From Halomonas sp. LR3S48 (GTDB taxonomy: Bacteria > Pseudomonadota > Gammaproteobacteria > Pseudomonadales > Halomonadaceae), in NCBI RefSeq assembly GCF_025725665.1, contig NZ_CP107009.1, forward strand, positions 1,550,001 to 1,614,000: a stretch of DNA of 64,000 nt, written 5' to 3'. Positions 7,281-14,632 of the stretch are shown here, piece after piece (the first letter of the stretch is position 1; every line of letters begins with the position of its first letter). The notes beneath the pieces are model-generated. The model did not search any database. It was given only the letters and a program-made list of their open reading frames with translations, and had not been told where the DNA came from. The translations under genes were made by a program, and so were the position numbers.

Positions 7281-9355
7281 CACGATTTCTCCTGTGATGC
7301 GGCACCTGCCGGGGCAGGAAGCGGGGGCGTCGATTCGCTGCCGGGCGGGTGGTCCTGCTCGGTGAAGCGGAAATTCAACAGGGTGATGTCGTCGCGCTGC
7401 GGCAAGTCGCCCTGATAATCGCGAAGTGCCTGCTCGAAGGCTTCCATCTGCGCTTGCAAGGGGCGCTGCGCCTGGGCCATGAACAGCGCCTCGAAGCGGG
7501 TGTTGCCGAAGCCGAAGCCGTCGCTGCCGCCCGCCTGGTCGAGCAAGCCATCGGTGCACAGCGAGTAGGTCCAGCCAGGGCGCAGGTCGACGCTCTGGTT
7601 GCGATACTCGATACGACGCTTATGGCCAAGCGGTCGTTTGTCGCCGGCAAGATGGGTCAGCGTCTCGCCATCGCTGGCGTAGAGACCGATCTTGGCGCCG
7701 GCGAAGGTAACCTGGCGGGTCGCGAGATCGACCCAGGCCAGGCCAGCGTCCATATGCGTGGCGATCGAGGCGGGCAGCTGTTCGGCACCCAGCAGCTCAC
7801 GACTCTGACTATCGGTCTCGGCGAGAATCGCTGCCGGATCCTGACAGCCCGCCTTGAGGATCGCGTGGTCGAGAATGGCCCGGGCCAGCATGGTCATCAG
7901 CGAGCCGGGCACGCCGTGGCCGGCGCAATCCACTACGCCGAACAGGTAGCCGCCGGCATCGGGGCGGAAGAGATAGAAATCGCCGCCTACCGTGTCGCGC
8001 GGCTTCCACAGCACACCGTGATGATGTTCGAGGTGAAGGTCGAGCTGACGGTCAGGCAGAATGGCGCGCTGAATGAAGCTGGCGTAATCGATCGAGTCGC
8101 CAAGTTGCTTCTGGGTGGCGGCCATCTCGGCATTGGCCTGTTCCAGGGCCAAGGTCCGCTCGCGCACCTTGGCCTCGAGCTCGCGGGTGTGGCGCTGCAC
8201 CTGCTCGGCCATGTGCGAGAAGGCCTGGGAGAGCTCGCCGATCTCGTCGTGGCGCGAGGTGGGCAGCGGCGAGTCGTAGTTACCGGCGGCGATGGCCTGG
8301 GCCGATTGCTTGAACCGGTTCAGCGGAGCGAGGATCAGGCGTTCGGTGGCCACGGCGATGATGGTGAGCAGAATGCCGAGGATCAATGTGGCGGCGATCA
8401 ATAACGGCCACAGCCAGCGGCGGTCGAGAATCTGGGCGACGCCGATGTCCAGCGCGGTGACCAGGTACCAGTCCAGCTCGGCGATGTAGCCGACCGAGAT
8501 CAGTCCTTCGCGTCCCTCGAGGGTGCCCCACAGGGACTGGATCGTCTCCGGCGCCTGGCGGGCCGCCTGCATGGCACGGGTCAGCTCGCTGCGCTGCTCG
8601 TCACTGCCGAGCAGGGCGTGGATGGTGTGCTCGCCGTCGACCTCGCCCGCCCCGATGCCGGAGCCCAGTGCAATGCGCTCCAGCGAGGGGTGAGCCTGCA
8701 GGGCACCCCGCTGGTCGACGATCATCGGCGTCAGGCCTTCGGCCTCGTCGCGGAGGAAGGCATCGAGAAAGTCGTCCAGCTCGAAGCCGGTACCGGCAAG
8801 ACCCAGCAGAGTATCGCCATCGCGTACCAGTACGTTGAGCCACACCTTGGTCACGTCGAGCTCGTGGTCGAAGTTGACGTTGAGGTTGTAGGGCTCGTTG
8901 GTGCGGCGGACCTGGAAGTACCAGGCGTCGTTCGGCTGGGTGACGTCCAGGCGGTAGCTCGGCGTACGGCTATCGGCACTATCGTCGTCGATGTAGTAGT
9001 AGTTGCCGCTGGCATCGGCGATCACGAAGTAGGAGTCGTCGGCGAAATCCTGGCGGAATCCTTCGGCCTCGGCGAAGAGACGCGCCTGGCTGTCGGGCGA
9101 CTCCTCGTCGGCCAGCCATTGCTTCAGCACCAAGCTGTTGGCAAAGCGCTGCGCCAGGGCCAGTTCACGCGACACCGGTGCGAGGATCCGCTGCATGTGC
9201 AGCAAGGTATAGTTTTCCGCATAGGCATTGGCGAAGTGACGCCGAATGTCGTCGATCGCCTTCCAGCCCAGCAGGACGGCGGGGATCAACGAGAGAAGAC
9301 AGGCGAGTAGCAGCGTCGCGACCGACTTGCCACGCAACCCCCATGGTACGGCCAT
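7280..9355 (-). CDS. siaA: SiaA, membrane-bound PP2C-type phosphatase with sensor domain
   Basis: Integral-membrane sensor phosphatase that would dephosphorylate SiaC in response to an extracellular cue. Of 691 residues, one membrane segment lies near 12-31, a large periplasmic Cache-like sensor follows, a second segment lies near 313-337, then come a HAMP region, a coiled coil (LEAKVRERTLALEQANAEMA) and a SpoIIE-type PP2C domain with metal-site motifs TVGGDFY and VVDCAGHGVPG. A 20-residue Pro/Ser-rich tail ends the protein. An in-frame TTG at 9382 is possible; the ATG at 9355 is chosen because it places the basic residues directly before the first membrane segment. It is the first gene of the sia operon. 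Confidence 0.9.
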   Translation of the reverse strand: MAVPWGLRGKSVATLLLACLLSLIPAVLLGWKAIDDIRRHFANAYAENYTLLHMQRILAPVSRELALAQRFANSLVLKQWLADEESPDSQARLFAEAEGFRQDFADDSYFVIADASGNYYYIDDDSADSRTPSYRLDVTQPNDAWYFQVRRTNEPYNLNVNFDHELDVTKVWLNVLVRDGDTLLGLAGTGFELDDFLDAFLRDEAEGLTPMIVDQRGALQAHPSLERIALGSGIGAGEVDGEHTIHALLGSDEQRSELTRAMQAARQAPETIQSLWGTLEGREGLISVGYIAELDWYLVTALDIGVAQILDRRWLWPLLIAATLILGILLTIIAVATERLILAPLNRFKQSAQAIAAGNYDSPLPTSRHDEIGELSQAFSHMAEQVQRHTRELEAKVRERTLALEQANAEMAATQKQLGDSIDYASFIQRAILPDRQLDLHLEHHHGVLWKPRDTVGGDFYLFRPDAGGYLFGVVDCAGHGVPGSLMTMLARAILDHAILKAGCQDPAAILAETDSQSRELLGAEQLPASIATHMDAGLAWVDLATRQVTFAGAKIGLYASDGETLTHLAGDKRPLGHKRRIEYRNQSVDLRPGWTYSLCTDGLLDQAGGSDGFGFGNTRFEALFMAQAQRPLQAQMEAFEQALRDYQGDLPQRDDITLLNFRFTEQDHPPGSESTPPLPAPAGAASQEKS

Positions 9356-9470
9356 GTGTGTGCTGTTTCCCCGCTGCGGCAAGACCGAGAAAGGTCATGC
9401 TTGAAGTATGTTTTTTGTCAGTCACAACATGCCACAAGGCAGGGGGTAATGCGAGTGGCGAAAAGAAGCA

Positions 9471-9506
9471 GAAAACCACCCGATATCAAGGTATCGGGTG
9501 GTTTTC
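9471..9506 (-). terminator. Strong hairpin terminator after rnb
   Basis: Perfect 15-bp stem (9471-9485 with 9492-9506) with a six-base loop, followed on the minus strand by TTTTC and a T-rich stretch. It ends the RNase II transcript before the siaA promoter region (9356-9470), where I see no clear sigma-70 site. Confidence 0.85.
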
Positions 9507-9546
9507 GTTCGATGGCGACAAGCAGGAAGTCGGCACGTCTTACCGC

Positions 9547-11487
9547 TTACGCGGAGGGGCGTGCCACCAGCGAGCGGGTCTCCTCGCGCGCCTCGATCAG
9601 TTCGACGCGAATCACATCGCCCAGCTTGTAGCGCTCCTCGCCCTCCACCTGGATGCGGCCTTCCTTGTCGTCGATCACCACCTTGTCGCGATCGCTGTGC
9701 AACATCGGCGCCGGGACGAAGGCAGTGGCCCCATTGGCGATGAGGCGCACACGCATGCCGCCGCGAGTGATGCCGAAGATCTCCGCCTCGAAGGCTTCCT
9801 GAGCCTTGGCCGCAGGCGTCAGGTAGCGCACGTAGAGCCAATCCTTGACGTCGCGTTCGGCCATGCGGTTGAGCCGGCGCCGTTCGGTGAGCTGCTCGGT
9901 CAGCGCCTGGGTGGCTTCCGCCGGGGCCTGCTCGCCCTTGAGCACACGCTTGATCAGGCGGTGATTGACCATGTCGCCGTACTTGCGGATCGGCGAGGTC
10001 CAGGTGGCGTAGGCGGCCAGGCCCAGGCCGAAATGCGGGCCGGGGCGAGCGGACATGCTGGTGAAGCCCTGGAAGCGGCGCAGGCGGGCATCGAGCCAGG
10101 CGTCGTCACGGCTCTCCAGCGCCCGCTTGAGCTCCTTGTAGCGCGGCAGTTCGGAGAGCGCTTCCAGCTCGACCTCGATCTGCTGGGCGGTGAGAAACTC
10201 GTGGGCGGCCTCGGCCTTTTCCGGGTCGAAGGCGCGGTGCACGTTGAAGATGCCGTGACCGACGTGCTCGGCGAGCAGGTGGGCACAGCAGGCGTTGGCC
10301 GCGATCATCGACTCCTCGATCATGCGGTTGGCGATGCGCCGCTGCTCGATGCGGATATCCAGCACATTGCCCGCCGGATCGAGGTCGAAGACGTAATCGG
10401 GACGGTCCTTGAACACCAGCGCATGCTCGGCGCGCCAGGCGGCACGAGCCTCGGTCATGTCGCGCAGCGCCCGGAGCTGGCCGGCGATCTCCTCGGCCGG
10501 CGTCCCCTCGCCCTGGCCTTCGAGCCAGTCGGAGATACGGTCGTAGACCAGCTTGGCCTGGGAGCGCACCGTCGCGGCAAAGAAGCGGTACTCACCCAGG
10601 CTGCCGTCGGCTTCCACCTCGAGCGTACAGGCCAGGGCCGGACGCTCTTCGCCTTCACGCAGCGAGCAAAGGTCATCGGCCAACTGCTCGGGCAGCATGG
10701 TGACGTTCTGGCCTGGCAGGTAAACGGTGAAGGCGCGGGTGCGCGCCTCCAGATCGGCGGCATGCCCCTCCTCGACGTAGGCGGTGGGGTCGGCGATGGC
10801 CACCGTCAGACGCCAGCCGCCTTCCTCGCGTGGCTCGATGCGCAGCGCATCGTCCATGTCTCGGGTCTTCTCGCCGTCGATGGTGAAGAAAGGCTCAGCG
10901 GTGAGATCTTCACGCTCGAGCCCCTCGTCGCGCAGCGGCCAGTCGTCGCCGGCATCGGGGCACTCCTGCTCCAGGGCGTGGCGCGCCAGAGTCACGCGCC
11001 ATGGCACGGCGGGATCGCTGGCCTTGGCCACCAGTTCGTCGATCTGGGTGAAGAAGGCGCGGTCCTCGGGCTTGAGCGGATGGCGAACCAGTCGCGCCAC
11101 GACCCAGTCGGCATCGCCGATGCTGGCCTCGTCGAGACTGTTCTTGATCCTCGCCTTGAGCGCGATCTTGATCGAAGGGTGGTCGGGCACGACTGCCAGA
11201 CGTCCATCGCGCTTCTGCACCCGGGCAATGAAGCGGCTGAGACCCGCTTCGACGAGGACATCCGGTTCGACGGAGGTCTTGTCGCCATTCTCGTGGATCA
11301 CAGCCTGGACGCGGTCGCCGTGCAGCACCTGCTTCATGGCGGGGGGCGGCACGAAATAGGACTGACCGTCGTCGGTCTCGAGGAAGCCGAAGCCCTTGTC
11401 GGTGGCCTTGATCACGCCTTCGGCACGAGGCGTGGTTTGACGAATCTGTTGCTTGAGCTGGGCGAGCAGCGGATTGTTCTGCAGCAT
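9547..11487 (-). CDS. rnb: Exoribonuclease II
   Basis: Processive 3'-to-5' single-stranded RNA exonuclease. The 646-residue length matches Escherichia coli RNase II (644). The N-terminus MLQNNPLLAQLKQQIRQ and the cold-shock-type region (KATDKGFGFLE, YFVPPPAMKQVLHGDR) are close to E. coli RNase II. The RNB catalytic domain shows the Asp cluster DGEKTRDMDDALR, and a C-terminal S1 domain (EIFGITRGGMRVRLIANGA) follows. The start at 11487 is chosen by that N-terminal match; an open frame to 11547 exists but has no homologous sequence. Monocistronic, with its own terminator. Confidence 0.95.
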   Translation of the reverse strand: MLQNNPLLAQLKQQIRQTTPRAEGVIKATDKGFGFLETDDGQSYFVPPPAMKQVLHGDRVQAVIHENGDKTSVEPDVLVEAGLSRFIARVQKRDGRLAVVPDHPSIKIALKARIKNSLDEASIGDADWVVARLVRHPLKPEDRAFFTQIDELVAKASDPAVPWRVTLARHALEQECPDAGDDWPLRDEGLEREDLTAEPFFTIDGEKTRDMDDALRIEPREEGGWRLTVAIADPTAYVEEGHAADLEARTRAFTVYLPGQNVTMLPEQLADDLCSLREGEERPALACTLEVEADGSLGEYRFFAATVRSQAKLVYDRISDWLEGQGEGTPAEEIAGQLRALRDMTEARAAWRAEHALVFKDRPDYVFDLDPAGNVLDIRIEQRRIANRMIEESMIAANACCAHLLAEHVGHGIFNVHRAFDPEKAEAAHEFLTAQQIEVELEALSELPRYKELKRALESRDDAWLDARLRRFQGFTSMSARPGPHFGLGLAAYATWTSPIRKYGDMVNHRLIKRVLKGEQAPAEATQALTEQLTERRRLNRMAERDVKDWLYVRYLTPAAKAQEAFEAEIFGITRGGMRVRLIANGATAFVPAPMLHSDRDKVVIDDKEGRIQVEGEERYKLGDVIRVELIEAREETRSLVARPSA

Positions 11488-11645
11488 GATCACGAACGTG
11501 TGGCGGGGTAGGAGGGCCACTATACGGATTCCCGCGGCCGGCGCCAAACGCTGCCGTTATCCCGACAAGAAAACAAAAGGTTATTGAATACCATGCTGCC
11601 GGTACAGGCAGCCTCCGCTTCATGTTGCGACTAAAGTCTCGGATA

Positions 11646-11695
11646 ATTGGTATTTGATTGGTATTCATGTGGATCTATAGTGGTCTTGAATTGGT
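11646..11695. promoter_or_regulatory. Helically phased TGGT repeats upstream of nagR
   Basis: Four TGGT elements start at 11648, 11659, 11681 and 11692, spaced 11, 22 and 11 bases, so all face the same side of the helix. The first two are exact ATTGGTATT direct repeats (11646-11654, 11657-11665). A possible -10 element GATAAT at 11642-11647 abuts the array, with TTCATG 17 bases upstream. TGGT is also the half-site core known for NagR/DasR GntR regulators, so this is probably the nag operator region. Function is inferred. Confidence 0.5.
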
Positions 11696-11712
11696 AAGGC
11701 CGAGAGCATCCC

Positions 11713-12447
11713 ATGGATCATCGTTTTCAGCAGTTACGTCTCAACCCCGCTGGGGCCACGCCGCTCTACCAGCAGCTTGCCCGTCAGTTGGAACAGGCCA
11801 TCGAAACGGGCGCCTGGCAGGCGGGGGAGGCGCTTCCTTCCGAGCGCAGCCTGGCCGAAACGCTTGCCGTGTCGCGCATCACGGCGCGCAAGGCCCTGGA
11901 TCGGCTGGCCGAGCTGGGGCTCATCCGGCGCAGTCGCGGTTCGGGCACCTTCATCGCGCCACGCCTCAACCAGTCACTCACGCGGCTGGTGAGCTTTACC
12001 GAGATGCTCACCCAGCGCGGCTTCACGCCCAGCTCCCACTGGCTGTCACGCAGCCTGGCGACCCCCAGTGCCGAAGAGAGCATGCGGCTGGGGCTGGGCG
12101 CCGACGCGCGCGTGGCGCGGCTCCGGCGGCTACGCCTGGCTGACGACGTGGTGATGGCGGTGGAGGAGAGCTGCCTGCCGGCCTCGGTGCTGCCCGATCC
12201 CATGGCGGTGGAGACCTCGCTCTACGCCGTCATGGAAGCGGCCGGTAAGCCGGTGATGCGGGCCCTGCAGCACGTCACGGCGATCAACGCCGACGCCGAG
12301 CTGGCAGCGTTGGCCGAGGTCCCCAGCGGCCAGGCGCTGCTGAAGATTACCCGCCTGGGATATCTGGGCGACGGCACGGCGGCGGAGCTCACCATCACCT
12401 ACTGCCGCACCGACTACTACGACTTCATGGTCGAGCTGACCCGCTAG
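11713..12447 (+). CDS. nagR: GntR/HutC-family regulator of the N-acetylglucosamine operon
   Basis: A 244-residue repressor. The N-terminal winged helix-turn-helix (about residues 18-82; LPSERSLAETLAVSRITARKA) is followed by a UTRA effector-binding domain from about 90, as in NagR/YvoA/DasR, which respond to GlcNAc or glucosamine phosphates. The gene is transcribed toward nagA, 11 bases downstream, so it is both regulator and first gene of the operon. The phased TGGT repeats lie just upstream of its start. Confidence 0.9.
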   Translation: MDHRFQQLRLNPAGATPLYQQLARQLEQAIETGAWQAGEALPSERSLAETLAVSRITARKALDRLAELGLIRRSRGSGTFIAPRLNQSLTRLVSFTEMLTQRGFTPSSHWLSRSLATPSAEESMRLGLGADARVARLRRLRLADDVVMAVEESCLPASVLPDPMAVETSLYAVMEAAGKPVMRALQHVTAINADAELAALAEVPSGQALLKITRLGYLGDGTAAELTITYCRTDYYDFMVELTR

Positions 12448-12458
12448 GAGGCGCCGGC

Positions 12459-13562
12459 ATGTTCCATGGCAATATCCTGACCCCCGACGGCTGGCGCCTG
12501 GGCGAGATCGAGTGGGAGGCGGGCCGCATCAGCCGCCTCTCGGGCGAGCCGGCCGACCCGCTGGAAAATACGCATCCTCGCATCCTGCCGGGCTTCATCG
12601 ACCTGCACGTTCATGGCGGCGGCGGTGCCGATACCATGGAGGGGGGCGAGGCGCTGGCCACCCTGGCCCGCACCCATGTCCGCTTCGGTACCACCAGCCT
12701 GCTGGCCACCACCATGACCGCCCCGGAGGCGGAAATTCGCCGGGCATTGGCGGCTGTCGCTACCTACATGCAGGCGCCCGCGACCGATGCCTCCCGTGTT
12801 CTGGGCGTGCATCTGGAAGGCCCGTACATCAACCCCGGCAAGCTCGGTGCCCAGCCCGCCTATGCCCGCCCGGGAGAAATCGCCGAAGTGGACGCCCTGT
12901 GCGAGCTGGCGCCGATCCGGCTGGTGACCCTGGCGCCGGAACTTTGCGGTCACGGCGAGCTGATCCGTCACCTGACGGCCCGTGGCATACGCGTGCAACT
13001 GGGGCATACCCTGGGCAGCTACGAAGAGGGGGTCGCCGCCCTCGGTCATGGCGCCTGTGGCTTCACCCACCTGTTCAATGCCATGACCGGCCTGCATCAC
13101 CGCAAACCGGGCATGGTGGGGGCCGCTCTGGCCCATGCCGACTATGCCGAACTGATTCCCGACCTGCAGCACGTCCACCCGGGCGCCATTCGCGCCGCCT
13201 TGCGCTGCATTCCCCACCTCTATGCGGTCACCGATTCCACGGCCGCCGCCGGCATGCCGGATGGCGACTACCGCCTCGGCGAGCAGACCGTGACCAAGTG
13301 CCTGGGCGGCGTGCGCCTGGCCGACGGTACCCTGGCCGGCAGCACCCTGACCATGGACCAGGCGCTACGCAACCTGGTCAAGCTCGGCCTCTCATTGGCC
13401 GATGCGTCTTCCCGCCTGTCGCGCTTCCCAGCCGATTTCCTCGGCCTGACCGATCACGGCCGGCTGACGGAAGGCGCCGTGGCGGACCTGGTCATGCTCG
13501 ACGCTCGTCTCGAGCTGCAGGCGGTCGTGGTCGAGGGCCGCATCATCGAAGGAGAGCGCTGA
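12459..13562 (+). CDS. nagA: N-acetylglucosamine-6-phosphate deacetylase
   Basis: Hydrolyses GlcNAc-6-phosphate to glucosamine-6-phosphate and acetate. The 367-residue amidohydrolase barrel shows the metal motif FIDLHVHGGGG, the metal-ligand Glu in HLEGPYINPGKLG, later histidines in QLGHTLGSYEEG and FTHLFNAMTGLHHR, and the catalytic Asp in AVTDSTAAAGMPDG. A ribosome site (AGGAGG) precedes the ATG. The stop shares one base with the next start (TGATG), giving tight coupling to the deaminase. Confidence 0.94.
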   Translation: MFHGNILTPDGWRLGEIEWEAGRISRLSGEPADPLENTHPRILPGFIDLHVHGGGGADTMEGGEALATLARTHVRFGTTSLLATTMTAPEAEIRRALAAVATYMQAPATDASRVLGVHLEGPYINPGKLGAQPAYARPGEIAEVDALCELAPIRLVTLAPELCGHGELIRHLTARGIRVQLGHTLGSYEEGVAALGHGACGFTHLFNAMTGLHHRKPGMVGAALAHADYAELIPDLQHVHPGAIRAALRCIPHLYAVTDSTAAAGMPDGDYRLGEQTVTKCLGGVRLADGTLAGSTLTMDQALRNLVKLGLSLADASSRLSRFPADFLGLTDHGRLTEGAVADLVMLDARLELQAVVVEGRIIEGER

Positions 13563-14581
13563 TGTCCCTGATGCTCGACGAAGCCCGCAATGCGCCCGAG
13601 CGCATCCGCGGCCAGCTGCCGCGCAATGACGCGATCCTGGCCGAACTCGGCGAGCGGCTGCGCCGCGACCCTCCCTCGGCGGCAGTGACGGTGGCGCGTG
13701 GCAGCTCCGATCACGCGGCCGGCTACTTCGCCTATCTCTGCATGAAGAGCCGCGGCATCCCGGTGGCTTCGCTGCCGCTGTCGCTGACCACGCTGGCCAG
13801 GACGCCATGGCGGCTCGAGGGGCAACTGGCGCTGGCGGTCTCGCAATCGGGGCAGAGCCCCGACCTGGTCGCCACCCAGCAGGCCCTTGGCGAGGCCGGG
13901 GCGTACACGCTGGCGCTGGTCAATACGCCCGAGTCGCCGCTGGGGGCGGTCAGCGATCTCGAAGTGCCGCTTTATGCGGGGGACGAGAAGAGCGTCGCCG
14001 CGACCAAGAGCTACCTGGCGACACTCGCCGCCATGGCCCAACTGCTGGGCCACTGGAATCGGGATCGCGCCATGCTGGCGGCCCTGGAGGCCCTTCCAGA
14101 GCGCCTGAGCCGGGCCCTGACGCAGGACTGGTCAGTGGCGGTGGAGGCGCTGGCAGGCTGCGGCCGGCTGATGGTGATCGGCCGTGGCGCCGGCCTGGCC
14201 GTGGCCCAGGAGGCGGCGCTCAAGTTCAAGGAAACCTGCGCCATCCAGGCCGAGGCCTTCAGCGGGGCAGAGGTTCGCCATGGCCCCATGGCGCTGATTG
14301 GCCCGGATTACCCGGTACTGGTATTCGCCCCGCCGGGCGCCGAACAGGCGGGGTTGCTGGAGCTGGCCGAGTGGCTCGAGAGCATCGGCGCGCGGGTGCT
14401 GCTGGCGGCGGACGAGCGCGTGGCCAGGCGGCAGCTGACGCTGGCCGATGCCGGTCACGACGCGCTGCAGCCACTCTCGGTGATCCAGAGCTTTTACGTG
14501 ATGGTGGCCAACCTGGCTGCGGCGCGGGGCAGCGATCCCGATCGACCCAGACACCTCAACAAGGTGACCTGCACCCTTTGA
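13562..14581 (+). CDS. nagB-II: SIS-domain glucosamine-6-phosphate deaminase (NagB-II type)
   Basis: Expected to convert glucosamine-6-phosphate to fructose-6-phosphate and ammonia. The 339-residue protein has two sugar-isomerase (SIS) domains but no glutaminase domain. Domain 1 carries VARGSSDHAAGYFAY and AVSQSGQSPD; domain 2 carries VIGRGAGLAVAQEAALKFKE and EAFSGAEVRHGP, all as in the isomerase half of GlmS. This SIS-type enzyme replaces the classical NagB of E. coli in many proteobacterial nag clusters. The start is fixed by coupling to nagA and by sequence similarity. Confidence 0.9.
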   Translation: MSLMLDEARNAPERIRGQLPRNDAILAELGERLRRDPPSAAVTVARGSSDHAAGYFAYLCMKSRGIPVASLPLSLTTLARTPWRLEGQLALAVSQSGQSPDLVATQQALGEAGAYTLALVNTPESPLGAVSDLEVPLYAGDEKSVAATKSYLATLAAMAQLLGHWNRDRAMLAALEALPERLSRALTQDWSVAVEALAGCGRLMVIGRGAGLAVAQEAALKFKETCAIQAEAFSGAEVRHGPMALIGPDYPVLVFAPPGAEQAGLLELAEWLESIGARVLLAADERVARRQLTLADAGHDALQPLSVIQSFYVMVANLAAARGSDPDRPRHLNKVTCTL

Positions 14582-14632
14582 CCAAGGCAGCGGGTCTTGG
14601 CCCATGCCCACATAACAATAGCGGAGGTCTAC

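Noticed and set aside
9178..11511. 777-residue plus-strand open frame opposite rnb and siaA
   Set aside because: It is antisense to two well-supported genes and has no recognisable domain; long antisense frames are expected at this GC content.
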